DNA of 54,198 nucleotides from an uncultured SAR86 cluster bacterium (GTDB lineage: Bacteria > Pseudomonadota > Gammaproteobacteria > Magnimaribacterales > D2472): the NCBI GenBank assembly GCA_902608115.1, contig CACLMT010000009.1:1-54198 (forward strand), written 5' to 3'. This document shows, in pieces, positions 37,215 through 50,853 of the stretch (position 1 is its first letter; the number at the start of each line of letters is the position of its first letter). The translations under genes and the position numbers were made by a program. Under the pieces are notes generated by a model. The model was not told the origin of the DNA, did not search any database, and saw only the letters and a list, made by a program, of their open reading frames with translations.

Positions 37215-37223
37215 AATATTCCT

Positions 37224-38423
37224 ATGGTAACTCGTTCAGATTTTAACCAATTTATGATGCCGGTATACAAACCTGCAGAATTTATCCCATCAAAAGCTAA
37301 AGGCTCATTGTTATGGGATAAAAATAATAAAATATATATTGATTTCGCTTCAGGGATTGCAGTTTCAAGCTTGGGACATTGTCACCCATTACTTAATAAA
37401 GCTCTTACTGATCAGTCAAAAAAAATCTGGCACCTATCCAATGCCTTAACCAATGAGCCAGCTTTGAGACTTGCAAAAATTTTTTGTAAGCACACCTTTG
37501 CTGAAAAAGTATTTTTTTCAAACTCTGGAGCAGAGGCGATAGAAGGCGCAGTAAAAACTGCTCGTAAATATGCTTATTTAAATTTTAGTAAAACTAAAAA
37601 TGAAATAGTTGCTTTCTCAGATGCATTTCATGGAAGGACAATGATGGCTATTGCTCTCAATGGATCAAACAGAATGACAGAAGGTTTTGGCCCTATGCCA
37701 GGCGGAATTAAACATCACCCATTCAATGAAGAAAAAAACCTAGAAAAAGTAATCAATAAAAAAACTGCTGCGGTTGTCATGGAACTTGTCCAAGGTGAAG
37801 CTGGAATTATTAAAGCTAAAAAAAACTTTGTGCAGAAAATTAAAAAACTATGTAAACAACATAAAACTTTAATCATAGTGGATGAAGTCCAATCTGGAGC
37901 AGGAAGAACAGGATCATTGTTTGCATATAAACAATTTGGTCTAAAGCCAGATATTATGTGCTGTGCAAAAGGAATTGGTGGCGGTATTCCTATTGGAGCT
38001 ATTTTAACCTCATCTAAAATTGCTGAATCTATGCAAATTGGATCTCATGGTTCTACTTTTGGAGGAAACCCTCTTGCTTGCGCTGTATCTGAGCAAGCCA
38101 TGAAACTAATTGCTACAAAAAAAATACTTAATGGTGTAAAAAAGAAAGAAAAATTATTTGTAGATGGGCTAAAAGAAATAAACAAAAAATTTAATTGTTT
38201 TGAAAACATAAGGAGTGCTGGTCTTTGGATAGGTTGTAAATTAAAAGTCCAGGAAAACTTTAATCTAGATACCATGATGAAAACATGCTATTCAAAGGGG
38301 TTAATGATTTTAAAAGCTAACAATAATACTATGAGAATTGCTCCAAGCTTAATTATCGAAGATAAATTAATTATAAAAGGGTTAAAACTTCTACAAGAAG
38401 CTATCCAAGATCAGCTTCAGTAG
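37224..38423 (+). CDS. argD: Class III aminotransferase, acetylornithine type
   Basis: The 399-residue PLP enzyme fits acetylornithine/succinyldiaminopimelate aminotransferase. Features: [77 protein letters not shown], and the PLP lysine in [17 protein letters not shown]. It probably serves arginine and lysine/DAP synthesis. Related omega-aminotransferases (AstC, GabT) cannot be fully excluded, but length and motifs favour ArgD. The last 23 nt overlap the end of convergent parC. Confidence 0.87.
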   Translation: MVTRSDFNQFMMPVYKPAEFIPSKAKGSLLWDKNNKIYIDFASGIAVSSLGHCHPLLNKALTDQSKKIWHLSNALTNEPALRLAKIFCKHTFAEKVFFSNSGAEAIEGAVKTARKYAYLNFSKTKNEIVAFSDAFHGRTMMAIALNGSNRMTEGFGPMPGGIKHHPFNEEKNLEKVINKKTAAVVMELVQGEAGIIKAKKNFVQKIKKLCKQHKTLIIVDEVQSGAGRTGSLFAYKQFGLKPDIMCCAKGIGGGIPIGAILTSSKIAESMQIGSHGSTFGGNPLACAVSEQAMKLIATKKILNGVKKKEKLFVDGLKEINKKFNCFENIRSAGLWIGCKLKVQENFNLDTMMKTCYSKGLMILKANNNTMRIAPSLIIEDKLIIKGLKLLQEAIQDQLQ

Positions 38424-40683
38424 CTTTTATAATTTCTTGAAGTTTAATTTGACCATTATATCCGCTCGGAAGAACTTTTCCTCTTTTAGCTCTTACAGAA
38501 AAATATCCCTCTAATTCTTTAAGGGTCCAAGATTTACCACCTGTCTTTCCTTGGTGGTGGATATGTAATTGGCTATCTTCAGCTAAACAACAAATGTCCA
38601 TCATGTATTCTTTACCTTCATTAAAGCTTTTTGTTGGGATATTAATAATTTTATTTCCCTTGCCTTTTGGAAGAAATGGAAGTTCCTCTATATTAAAAAT
38701 CAGCATTTTGTTAGATACTTTCTCTTTATTATCTCGAGCTGAAAACACTGCTGCTAAATACTTATGATCTTCATTCATTAATATTGGTGGTAATACAGAT
38801 GATCCTTCTGGAGCTTTCATAAAAGCTTTTCCCTTTTTTTGGTTTGAAATAGCATTGGATAAATTACTGATAAAACCATAGCCAGCTGAATTTGCAATTA
38901 ATATCTTTGATTCATCTCCACCGATTGCTACCCCCTCAAAAGTTACACCTGACTCAGAAGAAATTCTTCCGGTTAGGGGCTCTCCAAGACCCCTAGCAGA
39001 TGGGAGCGAATGGGCTAAAACAGAAAATGCCTTGCCTCTAGAATCAAAAAATACCGCTGTTTGATTATTCCTGCCTTTAGCAGAATGTTGAAGACTGTCA
39101 TCGCCTCTAAAAGTTAATCCAGCAGGATCTATATCATGACCTTTGGCTGATCGAATCCATCCACCTTTAGATAAAACTATTGTTACAGCTTCTGATGTAA
39201 CTACTTCTTCCTCAGAGAATGCTTTAGCATTAGAGCTTGATTCTATTGGAGAATTACGCTGATCACCAAAATTTTCTTTAATTTCTTTAAGTTCTTTTTT
39301 AATGTAAGTCTTTAGTCTCGCTTTAGACTTAATAATTTTTTCAAGCTCTCCTCTTTCTAGTTCTAAGCTTTCTTTTTCCTCTTCAAGTTTAATTTGCTCT
39401 AATTTTGCGAGTTGCCTGAGTCGAATCTCTAAAATAGCATTAGTCTGAATTTCAGAAATTTTAAATTTTTTCATTAATTCTTTTTTAGGATCATCGCTAT
39501 TTCTAATAATGTGGATTACCTTATCAAGATCTACATAAACAATAAGCAATCCTTCTAGCACATGCATCCGATCATCAACTTGATCTAATCGATGCTCCAA
39601 TTTACGCATCACGGTTTGCTGTCTAAATTTCAACCACTCTGAAATTAAATTATTTAATGCAAATACTCTTGGCGAACCTTTCAATCCAATGAGATTAATA
39701 TTGAATCTGTAATTCTTTTGAAGATCGGTTGTTGCATATAAGTGATTCATAACCTCATTTGCATCAATTCGATTGGACTTTAAAGAAATAAGCAATCGAA
39801 CTGGCTCTTTATGATCTCCCTCATCTCTTAAATCAATGACCATTGGCAATTTTTTCTTTTGCATTTGTTCAGCAATTTGCTCAAGAATTTTTGATCCAGA
39901 AGCTTGATGGGGTAAAGCGTTTACAACAACATCATTTCCCTCCTTAGCCCAATGAGCTCTGATTTTAAAGCTTCCTCTGCCTGTTTCATACATTTCAAGA
40001 AGCTCTTCTGAGGAAGCAATAATTGGAGCTTCATTGCTAAAATCTGGACCTTTAATAAATTTAAGTAACTCCTTTGTCGTTGCTTTTGGATTTTTTAAAA
40101 CATATATACAAGCATCTAAAACCTCTTCAATATTATGTGAAGGAATGTCTGTAGCCATTCCGACTGCAATTCCAGTAGTTCCATTAAGTAAAATACTAGG
40201 AATTTTTGCTGGCAAAATTGTTGGTTCCAATAAAGAGCCATCAAAGTTAGGCTGCCAATCAACAGTTCCAAATTTTAATTCAGAGAGTAGCAGATCAGCG
40301 AAGCCTGTAAGCTTTGATTCTGTATATCGCATTGCAGCAAATGATTTTGGATCATCCTGAGTTCCCCAATTACCTTGCCCATCTACCAATGGATATCTAA
40401 ATGAAAAATTCTGAGCCATCAAAACCATGGCTTCATATGCAGCACTATCTCCATGAGGATGAAATTTACCAATAACATCTCCGACTGTTCTTGCTGATTT
40501 CTTATATTGAGAACCTGCATTTAAACCTAACTCACTCATTGCATACAAAATCCTTCTTTGAACAGGCTTCATTCCATCACCAATATGGGGCAATGCGCGA
40601 TCTAAAATGACATACATTGAATAATTTAAATACGCTTCTTCTGCGTATTCTTTAAGACTTATACTATTTATATTTTTATTCAT
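38401..40683 (-). CDS. parC: DNA topoisomerase IV subunit A
   Basis: The 760-residue protein starts [20 protein letters not shown] and has the quinolone-resistance region [20 protein letters not shown], with the catalytic tyrosine in [12 protein letters not shown]. It continues through the coiled-coil segment (about 430-480) to a short C-terminal beta-pinwheel region. Length (GyrA is about 875) and pairing with a 629-residue subunit B show ParC rather than GyrA. Topoisomerase IV decatenates daughter chromosomes. It starts 2 nt after parE, in the order thiC-parE-parC. Confidence 0.95.
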   Translation of the reverse strand: MNKNINSISLKEYAEEAYLNYSMYVILDRALPHIGDGMKPVQRRILYAMSELGLNAGSQYKKSARTVGDVIGKFHPHGDSAAYEAMVLMAQNFSFRYPLVDGQGNWGTQDDPKSFAAMRYTESKLTGFADLLLSELKFGTVDWQPNFDGSLLEPTILPAKIPSILLNGTTGIAVGMATDIPSHNIEEVLDACIYVLKNPKATTKELLKFIKGPDFSNEAPIIASSEELLEMYETGRGSFKIRAHWAKEGNDVVVNALPHQASGSKILEQIAEQMQKKKLPMVIDLRDEGDHKEPVRLLISLKSNRIDANEVMNHLYATTDLQKNYRFNINLIGLKGSPRVFALNNLISEWLKFRQQTVMRKLEHRLDQVDDRMHVLEGLLIVYVDLDKVIHIIRNSDDPKKELMKKFKISEIQTNAILEIRLRQLAKLEQIKLEEEKESLELERGELEKIIKSKARLKTYIKKELKEIKENFGDQRNSPIESSSNAKAFSEEEVVTSEAVTIVLSKGGWIRSAKGHDIDPAGLTFRGDDSLQHSAKGRNNQTAVFFDSRGKAFSVLAHSLPSARGLGEPLTGRISSESGVTFEGVAIGGDESKILIANSAGYGFISNLSNAISNQKKGKAFMKAPEGSSVLPPILMNEDHKYLAAVFSARDNKEKVSNKMLIFNIEELPFLPKGKGNKIINIPTKSFNEGKEYMMDICCLAEDSQLHIHHQGKTGGKSWTLKELEGYFSVRAKRGKVLPSGYNGQIKLQEIIKATEADLG

Positions 40684-40685
40684 AA

Positions 40686-42575
40686 TTAAACACTGACAAT
40701 TTTTCCACGTTTTTCAAGCCATTCTTTTCGAGCTCCTGCATTCTTTTTAGACAGTAGTAAATCCATCATACTATTTACATTTTCAGAGGGTCTCACAGTT
40801 AACTGAACTAATCTTCTTGTCTTGGGATCCATAACCGTTTCTCTTAACTGAGATGGGTTCATTTCTCCAAGCCCCTTAAATCGCTGAATCTCAATCTTTG
40901 GCTTCCCTTTTTTTAACTTTAGTTTCTTAATGATTGAGTCTTTTTCAGCCTCATCAAGAGCATAAAAAACTTCTTTTGCACAATCAATCCTAAATAATGG
41001 TGGCATAGCAACATAAATATGTCCTGCAAGAATAAGCGGTTTATAGTGTCTTAAAAAAAGAGCACATAATAAGGTTGCGATGTGTAGCCCATCAGAGTCT
41101 GCATCAGCTAATATACAAATCTTTCCATACCTAAGGGAATCAATATCTGGGCTTCCGGGATTTACACCTATAGCAGTTGCAATATCTTTAATTTCTGCTG
41201 ATTTAATAATTTCTGAACTTTCAAGATCCCAAGTATTTAGAATCTTGCCTTTCAGGGGCATAATTGCTTGAAATTTTCTTTCTCTGGATTGCTTTGCAGA
41301 ACCTCCAGCAGAATCTCCCTCAACAAAGAATAATTCTGTTTCATTTAGATCAGTACTATTACAGTCCGAAAGCTTGCCAGGCAAAGCCGGACCCTGAAAA
41401 GATTTCTTTCGATCTACAACTTTTGTTTCTTTTATTCTTGCCTGAGCAGATATAATAGCAAGTTCTGCAAGTTTTTCTCCTTCTTCAGTATGTTGATTAA
41501 ACCAAATACTCAAGACATCTTTTGTTGTTGTAGCAACAAAGGCTTGGTGATCTTTGGAATCTAGACGCTCTTTGGTCTGACCTGAGAATTGTGGGTTAGT
41601 TAACTTAGATGAAACTACGAAAGTGCTATATTGAATTACATCATCTGCTGTAATTTTTAATCCTTTGGGTATTAAATTTCTAAATTCACAAAATTCTTTA
41701 ACTGCATCTAGTAACCCCCCTTTGAACCCATTTAAATGAGATCCCCCATGAGTGGTGGGTATTAGATTTACATAAGATTCACTCATTAAGTTCTTTACAG
41801 GTTGAGTTGACCAATTCAAAACAAAATCAAGCGCATTGTCATCAACTATCTTACTGCAGGAAATAGATTCTTCTAATAACAAATCAACCCCCTCAGAGGA
41901 TTCGACTAAATAAGAAATTAATCCATTCTCGTAATTCCATGAGATTCTTTCTGCTTTTTTCTCATCAACATATTTAATAGTAAGCCCAGGACATAGAACG
42001 GCCTTAGCCTTCAAGAGATGTTTGAGACTTTCTTTGTTAATCTTGATCGTTTCAAAGTACTGTGGGTCTGGTTCGAAATGAATGGCTGTTCCAGTGTTCC
42101 TCGGTCCAACTTCACCAACTTGTTTAAGATCTGATTTCTTCTCTCCACCTTCAAAAAACATCTCAAACTGCTTGCCGTCTCTTTTAATTTCAACTGATAA
42201 ATTTTTAGATAGCGCATTCACAACAGAAACACCAACACCGTGCAAGCCACCTGAAAAATTGTAGTCCTCGCCTGAAAATTTTGCTCCTGCATGAAGTTTG
42301 CACAGAATGAGTTCTACACCAGTGAGTTTATGTTCAGGGTGTTCATCTACAGGCATGCCGCGACCATCATCAAAAATTGAAATGCTTCCTTGCTTTGATA
42401 AAATCAATTTAATTTTTGAACAAAATCCTACAATCGCCTCATCAATGGAATTATCAATAACCTCTTGGATTAGATGGTTGGGTGAAGAAATATCGGTGTA
42501 CATTCCCGGTCTTTTTCGAACAGGATCAAGACCAGATAGAACCTCTATCGATTTTGCATCGTAATCCTTGGCCAA
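40686..42575 (-). CDS. parE: DNA topoisomerase IV subunit B
   Basis: The 629-residue GHKL ATPase has [34 protein letters not shown] and [17 protein letters not shown], the QTK loop in [12 protein letters not shown], and the TOPRIM parts [20 protein letters not shown] and [14 protein letters not shown]. It lacks the insert of proteobacterial GyrB and matches ParE length. The start is TTG at 42575, supported by AGGAAGG 5 nt upstream and the family start [20 protein letters not shown]. The codon directly follows the thiC stop with no spacer. Confidence 0.96.
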   Translation of the reverse strand: MAKDYDAKSIEVLSGLDPVRKRPGMYTDISSPNHLIQEVIDNSIDEAIVGFCSKIKLILSKQGSISIFDDGRGMPVDEHPEHKLTGVELILCKLHAGAKFSGEDYNFSGGLHGVGVSVVNALSKNLSVEIKRDGKQFEMFFEGGEKKSDLKQVGEVGPRNTGTAIHFEPDPQYFETIKINKESLKHLLKAKAVLCPGLTIKYVDEKKAERISWNYENGLISYLVESSEGVDLLLEESISCSKIVDDNALDFVLNWSTQPVKNLMSESYVNLIPTTHGGSHLNGFKGGLLDAVKEFCEFRNLIPKGLKITADDVIQYSTFVVSSKLTNPQFSGQTKERLDSKDHQAFVATTTKDVLSIWFNQHTEEGEKLAELAIISAQARIKETKVVDRKKSFQGPALPGKLSDCNSTDLNETELFFVEGDSAGGSAKQSRERKFQAIMPLKGKILNTWDLESSEIIKSAEIKDIATAIGVNPGSPDIDSLRYGKICILADADSDGLHIATLLCALFLRHYKPLILAGHIYVAMPPLFRIDCAKEVFYALDEAEKDSIIKKLKLKKGKPKIEIQRFKGLGEMNPSQLRETVMDPKTRRLVQLTVRPSENVNSMMDLLLSKKNAGARKEWLEKRGKIVSV

Positions 42576-44255
<1,680 letters not shown>

Positions 44256-44259
44256 TTAA

Positions 44260-44275
44260 TTAAAGTGAACTTTAA
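44260..44275. promoter_or_regulatory. 16-bp palindrome just upstream of thiC
   Basis: TTAAAGTGAACTTTAA is a perfect palindrome (7-bp arms, 2-nt centre) ending 5 nt before the thiC start codon, where a ribosome site would be expected. It could be an operator or a small RNA hairpin controlling thiC translation. No second copy was noticed. Confidence 0.35.
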
Positions 44276-44352
44276 AATAATATTCTACTCTAACTAAATT
44301 GAAAGAAATGCATAAATTTTAGAGAATTTACCTATAAACTGAAATAATTTAG

Positions 44353-44382
44353 TTGACATTAGATAGTGAAAAGAGTTCTAAT
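44353..44382 (+). promoter_or_regulatory. tolC promoter
   Basis: A consensus -35 TTGACA (44353-44358) and -10 TCTAAT (44377-44382, five of six consensus bases) are separated by 18 nt. The tolC ATG lies 25 nt downstream. The -10 overlaps the first bases of the operator at 44381. Confidence 0.6.
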
Positions 44383-44399
44383 GTTAGCACTGTAAACAT
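44381..44399. promoter_or_regulatory. Operator copy 3 (tolC promoter), related to the TetR-site pair
   Basis: ATGTTAGCACTGTAAACAT is an inverted repeat of the same form as the two sites at 7211 and 7239. Its reverse complement, ATGTTTACAGTGCTAACAT, agrees with them at 16 of 19 positions. It overlaps the -10 and start region of the tolC promoter, the usual place for repression. The conserved core is ATGTTxACAGTGxxAACAT. Confidence 0.72.
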
Positions 44400-44407
44400 T
44401 ATATATT

Positions 44408-45739
44408 ATGAAATCAAAATATTTAATCGCTCTTCTCTTATTTGTAAGTGGCAACGTAGCATCAGATAGTTTGCTCGATATATATAATGATGCCCTAGAA
44501 AATGATCCCCAGTACAGATCTGCAGAATTTTCTTATCTATCTGGAAAAGAAATCAAAGTACAAGGGCGTGCTGCCCTGCTTCCAAATGTCACTCTTAGCG
44601 CTCAAACAAATTGGAATGAATACTATCAATTGGGAGAACTTCAAAATGAATACAATAATTTTAGTGCTGCGGCTCGAATAACCCAACCATTAATTAGGTT
44701 GGATAGTTGGTTTAAATATCGTCAATCAAAATTTTTAACAGATGCTGCTGAGGCAGATTTTGCATATTCTCAACAAACATTGATTGTTAGGACGGCTGAG
44801 CTTTATTTTGGAGTTTTAAGGGCAATAGATAATCTAAATGCTGCTCGATCTGAAGAAAGAGCTATCAAAAAACAGCTTGACCAAATTCACCAAAGATATG
44901 AAGTTGGTTTATCAGCTATTACGGAGGTTCAAGAAGCTCAACTTGCATATGATCTAAGTCTAGCGGCAAAAATTAGAAGCGAAGGAGCAGTTTATACTGC
45001 GAAAGAATCCCTCAATGCGTTGGTTGGAAGGGAAATAGTTTCTTTAAATGGTCTAGTAAATGATTTAAACGTTTCAAACCCAGTACCTGATTCTAAAGAA
45101 GAATGGACTAAAAAGGCTATTGAAAATAATTTTAGATTAAAGGCTGCAACCTTAAGAAAATTTGCATCCAAAAATAATGCTCGAAGCGTTGCCTCTGATC
45201 ATCTGCCGAAGATAGATATTGTTGGAACTCAAATTGAATCAGAGACAAACCAATATACCTTTGATGGAGTAAATACTGGGGGCTTATTTAATATCACTAT
45301 TCCAGATGAAACTCAGAGAGATACCTACAGTCTGCAACTTTCAATGCCAATCTTTCAAGGCGGAGCTGTTATTTCAAGAACAAAACAAGCATATGCAGAA
45401 TCAAATAAATCTTCTGAAGATGCGCTATTTACAGAAAGAAGTGTTATTCAAGATGTCAGAAGTCAATTTTCTAGTGTTGTTACATTAGTGGCAAACCTTA
45501 AAGCTCAGAAGCAAGCTGTAATATCTGCAACCAGTGCTCTAGAAGCTACTAAAGTAGGTTATGAAGTTGGAACACGAAATATTGTTGATCTTTTACAGGC
45601 TGAAAAAAATCTTTACAGCGCGGAGAAGGACTTATCCAATGCTAAATATGACTACTTAATAACAACCCTCCGCTTACATCTAGCTGCAGGTACTCTAAGC
45701 CCAGAGAATTTAATAGAAATTAATAACTTACTAAGTTAA
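44408..45739 (+). CDS. tolC: TolC-family outer-membrane efflux channel
   Basis: The 443-residue protein has a signal peptide (YLIALLLFVSGNVASDS) and the duplicated TolC layout: SLLDIYNDALENDPQYRSAE, a long helical segment, IHQRYEVGLSAITEVQEAQL in repeat one, and TKVGYEVGTRNIVDLLQAEK in repeat two. TolC trimers form the exit duct for RND and type I systems. It is unlinked to the pump genes at 3131-7181 but has the same operator in its promoter. mutM starts at the last base of its stop. Confidence 0.96.
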   Translation: MKSKYLIALLLFVSGNVASDSLLDIYNDALENDPQYRSAEFSYLSGKEIKVQGRAALLPNVTLSAQTNWNEYYQLGELQNEYNNFSAAARITQPLIRLDSWFKYRQSKFLTDAAEADFAYSQQTLIVRTAELYFGVLRAIDNLNAARSEERAIKKQLDQIHQRYEVGLSAITEVQEAQLAYDLSLAAKIRSEGAVYTAKESLNALVGREIVSLNGLVNDLNVSNPVPDSKEEWTKKAIENNFRLKAATLRKFASKNNARSVASDHLPKIDIVGTQIESETNQYTFDGVNTGGLFNITIPDETQRDTYSLQLSMPIFQGGAVISRTKQAYAESNKSSEDALFTERSVIQDVRSQFSSVVTLVANLKAQKQAVISATSALEATKVGYEVGTRNIVDLLQAEKNLYSAEKDLSNAKYDYLITTLRLHLAAGTLSPENLIEINNLLS

Positions 45740-46551
45740 TGCCCGAACTGCCTGAGGTAGAGACCTCAGTTCAAGCAATTCAAGAATTCAACAACCAAAA
45801 ACTTCAATCTATACAGGTTTATAACCCCAATCTTAGGTGGAAAGTAGATATAGCATCTCTTCAAAAGATTAAAAATCAAATGGTTTACAAAATCAGCAGA
45901 AGAGCAAAATATATTTTATTTAATTTAGAAAAATCTCAACTACTTTTGCATCTAGGTATGAGCGGCACAATAAGAATTTCTCAAAAAAATTCAAATCTTT
46001 ACAAAAAACATGATCATATTGAATTAGTCTTTAAGAAAGAAAAAATAATTTTTAATGATCCAAGAAGATTTGGTTCAATTCATCTAATCTCCAGTCCATA
46101 TAATCATTTCTTGCTAAATAAACTCGGTCCAGAGCCTTTATCAGAAAACTTTAACGGTGAATATTTTTATCAAAAAATAAAGAACTCACTTGCCCCAATT
46201 AAATCTGCACTTATGAATCAACATAATGTTGTAGGAATAGGAAATATTTATGCTAATGAGGTACTCTTTGATGCAAGAATTCGCCCAACTAGGAAATGCC
46301 GAACCTTAACAAAAAAAGAAACAATCTCTATAGATTTTTCAATAAAAAAAATATTAAACCGAGCTATTGAATTGGGTGGTACAACCTTAAAAGACTTTCA
46401 TCAGCCTGATGGCAACAAGGGTTATTTTAAAATTGAATTATCCGTTTATGATAGAGCAGACAAAAAATGTAAAGCATGTAAAAAACAATCTATCAAAAAA
46501 ATAATTCTAGCTCAAAGAGCAACTTATTTTTGTAAAGATTGTCAGAACTAA
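45739..46551 (+). CDS. mutM: Formamidopyrimidine-DNA glycosylase
   Basis: The 270-residue repair enzyme removes oxidised guanine (8-oxoG, FapyG). It starts MPELPEVETSVQAI with Pro/Glu catalytic residues, and has LLLHLGMSGTIRIS, FNDPRRFGSI, NVVGIGNIYANEVLF and a C-terminal zinc finger of C-x2-C-x16-C-x2-C form (CKACK ... FCKDCQ). The TAATG overlap with tolC indicates coupled translation. Its stop overlaps coaD tail to tail by 4 nt. Length is standard. Confidence 0.96.
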   Translation: MPELPEVETSVQAIQEFNNQKLQSIQVYNPNLRWKVDIASLQKIKNQMVYKISRRAKYILFNLEKSQLLLHLGMSGTIRISQKNSNLYKKHDHIELVFKKEKIIFNDPRRFGSIHLISSPYNHFLLNKLGPEPLSENFNGEYFYQKIKNSLAPIKSALMNQHNVVGIGNIYANEVLFDARIRPTRKCRTLTKKETISIDFSIKKILNRAIELGGTTLKDFHQPDGNKGYFKIELSVYDRADKKCKACKKQSIKKIILAQRATYFCKDCQN

Positions 46552-47030
46552 GAAGACAGTTTTTTTGTTAAAGCCTCTTTAACATTTGGACTCACAAAAC
46601 GAGATACATCTCCTCCAAATTCTGCAATTTCCTTGACAAGGCTTGAAGAAACATAAATCAAAGTATCCTTTGGAGTAAAAAAGATACTCTCTATGTCAGG
46701 TGCTAGACTTCTATTCATGGTAGCAAGCTGAAATTCATATTCAAAATCAGCAACAGCTCTTAAACCTCTAATAATGGCAATTGCATCATTTTCTCTCGCA
46801 AGATCTACTGTTAATTTATCTGAATATCCAATAACTTCTATTTTTGAATTATCTTTAAAAATGGCTTCAATTAATTCAATCCTTTCATCAACATTAAAAA
46901 GAGGGTCCTTTAATTTACTTCCTGCGACACCAAGAATTACCTTATCAAAAAGAGCGCAGGATCTCTCAACGATATCTATATGGCCAAATGTAATGGGGTC
47001 GAATGAACCAGGATATATTGCGGTTTTCAT
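46548..47030 (-). CDS. coaD: Pantetheine-phosphate adenylyltransferase
   Basis: The 160-residue enzyme makes dephospho-CoA from 4'-phosphopantetheine and ATP. It begins KTAIYPGSFDPITFGHIDIV with the GSFDPxTxGH nucleotidyltransferase motif. It continues with IAIIRGLRAVADFEYEFQLA and TPKDTLIYVSSSLVKEIAEF, the equivalent of the ISSTxVR motif. Length equals that of the E. coli enzyme. mutM and coaD are neighbours in several gammaproteobacteria. The 52 nt up to katG show no terminator-like hairpin. Confidence 0.96.
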   Translation of the reverse strand: MKTAIYPGSFDPITFGHIDIVERSCALFDKVILGVAGSKLKDPLFNVDERIELIEAIFKDNSKIEVIGYSDKLTVDLARENDAIAIIRGLRAVADFEYEFQLATMNRSLAPDIESIFFTPKDTLIYVSSSLVKEIAEFGGDVSRFVSPNVKEALTKKLSS

Positions 47031-47082
47031 TCGCGCATCATACTAAATATTTTCCAATCATCAAAATATCTAATCTTTGAAG

Positions 47083-49230
<2,148 letters not shown>

Positions 49231-49258
49231 TCAATAAAATAAAATAAATTATTTAGAA

Positions 49259-49264
49259 ATTATA
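49259..49264 (-). promoter_or_regulatory. Candidate katG -10 box
   Basis: A perfect TATAAT on the minus strand lies about 40 nt upstream of the katG start, in the 83-nt gap after the SnoaL-like gene. No good -35 is seen at 17 nt, so an activator may be needed, or this is chance in AT-rich DNA. Confidence 0.3.
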
Positions 49265-49301
49265 AAGATAAAATACTTGAAAAAAAAATTTAATGCCTTC
49301 T

Positions 49302-49772
49302 TTATAAAGAATCTACTATTTCAGTCTTTTGCCACTGTAAATTAAAATTCCTATTTACGAATTTAACTTGATTGCCTCGGCGCTCAAGCGTATCTTCATA
49401 AATTATTCCCAAATCTAATTTTTTAGTCTTACCATTATCTTCAAAAATATGACTTGCTATGCAATATGTTTTCCCATGAAAAGTATTTCCTTCCCATGTA
49501 CCCTCAATATTACCTATAAAATGCATTGTTTTATCATATGTGGCTACAAGATAATCCATTGCTCCCATAAAACCCTCAATCCCTTTAAGGTCGTAACCCC
49601 CTGTCATAGTAAAATCAGGCCACATAATAGAATCTAACTCATCAAACCTTCTTGAATCTATTATTTGTGCATATTGATATATAACTTTTTTAGCTTCATT
49701 GTTAATTTCCATATTATTTGCTCCTAGAAAAAGTACAGGACTTAATAAAATTAACAAAATAGTTTTTTTCAT
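49302..49772 (-). CDS. Exported SnoaL/NTF2-like protein
   Basis: The 156-residue protein has a signal peptide (MKKTILLILLSPVLFLGA) and an NTF2-like fold pattern: IYQYAQIIDSRRFDELDSIM, WPDFTMTGGYDLKGIEGFMG, HFIGNIEGTWEGNTFHGKTY, and a C-terminal FVNRNFNLQWQKT strand. Related SnoaL-like proteins include polyketide cyclases, dehydratases and many of unknown role; nothing here fixes the substrate. It is 14 nt downstream of the luciferase-like gene, so the two are cotranscribed, and 83 nt upstream of katG. Confidence 0.75.
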   Translation of the reverse strand: MKKTILLILLSPVLFLGANNMEINNEAKKVIYQYAQIIDSRRFDELDSIMWPDFTMTGGYDLKGIEGFMGAMDYLVATYDKTMHFIGNIEGTWEGNTFHGKTYCIASHIFEDNGKTKKLDLGIIYEDTLERRGNQVKFVNRNFNLQWQKTEIVDSL

Positions 49773-49786
49773 AAATCTTCTCCTTT

Positions 49787-50677
49787 TTATAAATTTGTTA
49801 ATTCACTAATAGTCTTCAATACTGGAACTATGTCATCTTTAGAGCGAACAAAATTAATTGGAAAAATCTCTATCTCGGTTAACCCTGATGCAATAGATTT
49901 TTCTGCTTGTTTTAAAGTAAGCTCAAGATTTGGGATCCCAGAATCATCAAGTTGTGTGGGCAATTGACCTCTGATCCTTGGTGTTTCATCTTTATTATTT
50001 TCTTTGAAAGCTTTGCTCAATAACTCACTTCCACTAGAAATAAATTCTTCATCAGTTTTTATTGGAATCCAACCATGACCAATCTGAGCTATTTTTTGAG
50101 CATTGCTAGCAGTCATTTTTAAACCAAACAATAATGGTAAGTCTGCTCCCTGAACGGGTTGAGGTTGACACCAGATATCATCAAATTGATAGATATTTCC
50201 ATTATATGAGGCTGGGCTTTCCCTCCATAGTAATTGACAAATTTCTAATGTCTCCCAGAATATTTCTGCTCTTTTTTCAAATGGAACTCCTGCTGTAAGA
50301 TACTCCTCTTCCTGCCACCCCATACCAACTCCTAACTCCAATCTGCCTCTCGATATAGAGTCGATCGTTGCTGAAGTTTTTGCTAGTAAGGCTGGGTTTC
50401 GTAATGGCGTAATTAATACCGCTGTGGCTAAGTGTAAATGTTGAGTATGGGATGCAATCATTGTCAAAATCGTTAAAGGCTCATACCATGGGGCCTCTGA
50501 AGGCAATGGGAAAGATCCAAAAGGATACTTATGAAGATTTTTCCCCATTACTACATGATCAGTAAGACTAATTCCATGAAAGCCCATTTCTTCAATAGAC
50601 TGGGATATTTCTATATACGAATTTATATCTCCATCATGAAAATTATGAAGCCCAAATAAACCAACTATTACTTTCAT
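49787..50677 (-). CDS. Luciferase-like (LLM class) flavin- or F420-dependent oxidoreductase
   Basis: The 296-residue TIM-barrel protein has the LLM pattern: SIEEMGFHGISLTDHVVMG, LTILTMIASHTQHLHLATAV, NPALLAKTSATIDSISRGRL and ELGVGMGWQEEEYLTAGVPF. The GVGMGWQEEEY segment and total length resemble the F420-type subfamily (TIGR03619), though FMN use is possible. No F420 synthesis genes are in the window. Substrate is unknown. It heads a small minus-strand group with the SnoaL-like gene and perhaps katG, and is divergent from the GH3 gene across 176 nt. Confidence 0.87.
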   Translation of the reverse strand: MKVIVGLFGLHNFHDGDINSYIEISQSIEEMGFHGISLTDHVVMGKNLHKYPFGSFPLPSEAPWYEPLTILTMIASHTQHLHLATAVLITPLRNPALLAKTSATIDSISRGRLELGVGMGWQEEEYLTAGVPFEKRAEIFWETLEICQLLWRESPASYNGNIYQFDDIWCQPQPVQGADLPLLFGLKMTASNAQKIAQIGHGWIPIKTDEEFISSGSELLSKAFKENNKDETPRIRGQLPTQLDDSGIPNLELTLKQAEKSIASGLTEIEIFPINFVRSKDDIVPVLKTISELTNL

Positions 50678-50719
50678 ATTAATTCTCTTTTTATTAGCTT
50701 AAATTATTGTACGAAGATT

Positions 50720-50748
50720 TTGACATTAATGCACTCACACAAAATATT
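50720..50748 (+). promoter_or_regulatory. Candidate promoter for the GH3 glucosidase gene
   Basis: TTGACA (50720-50725), a 17-nt spacer and AATATT (50743-50748, four of six consensus bases) lie in the 176-nt divergent gap. They imply a leader of about 100 nt. The rest of the gap shows only AT-rich DNA. Confidence 0.4.
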
Positions 50749-50853
50749 GCAGCAAATAACAATACCAAGAAAAACAAAATTGTAAAAAATAATCAACTCA
50801 ACAGACATTTAAAAGGTATGTTTTTTTTATTTTAAAGGATTTAAGATAAACGC

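Noticed and set aside
44276-44400. TPP riboswitch upstream of thiC
   Set aside because: No CTGAGA or other conserved core sequence is readable on the minus strand, and the gap is shared with the tolC promoter.
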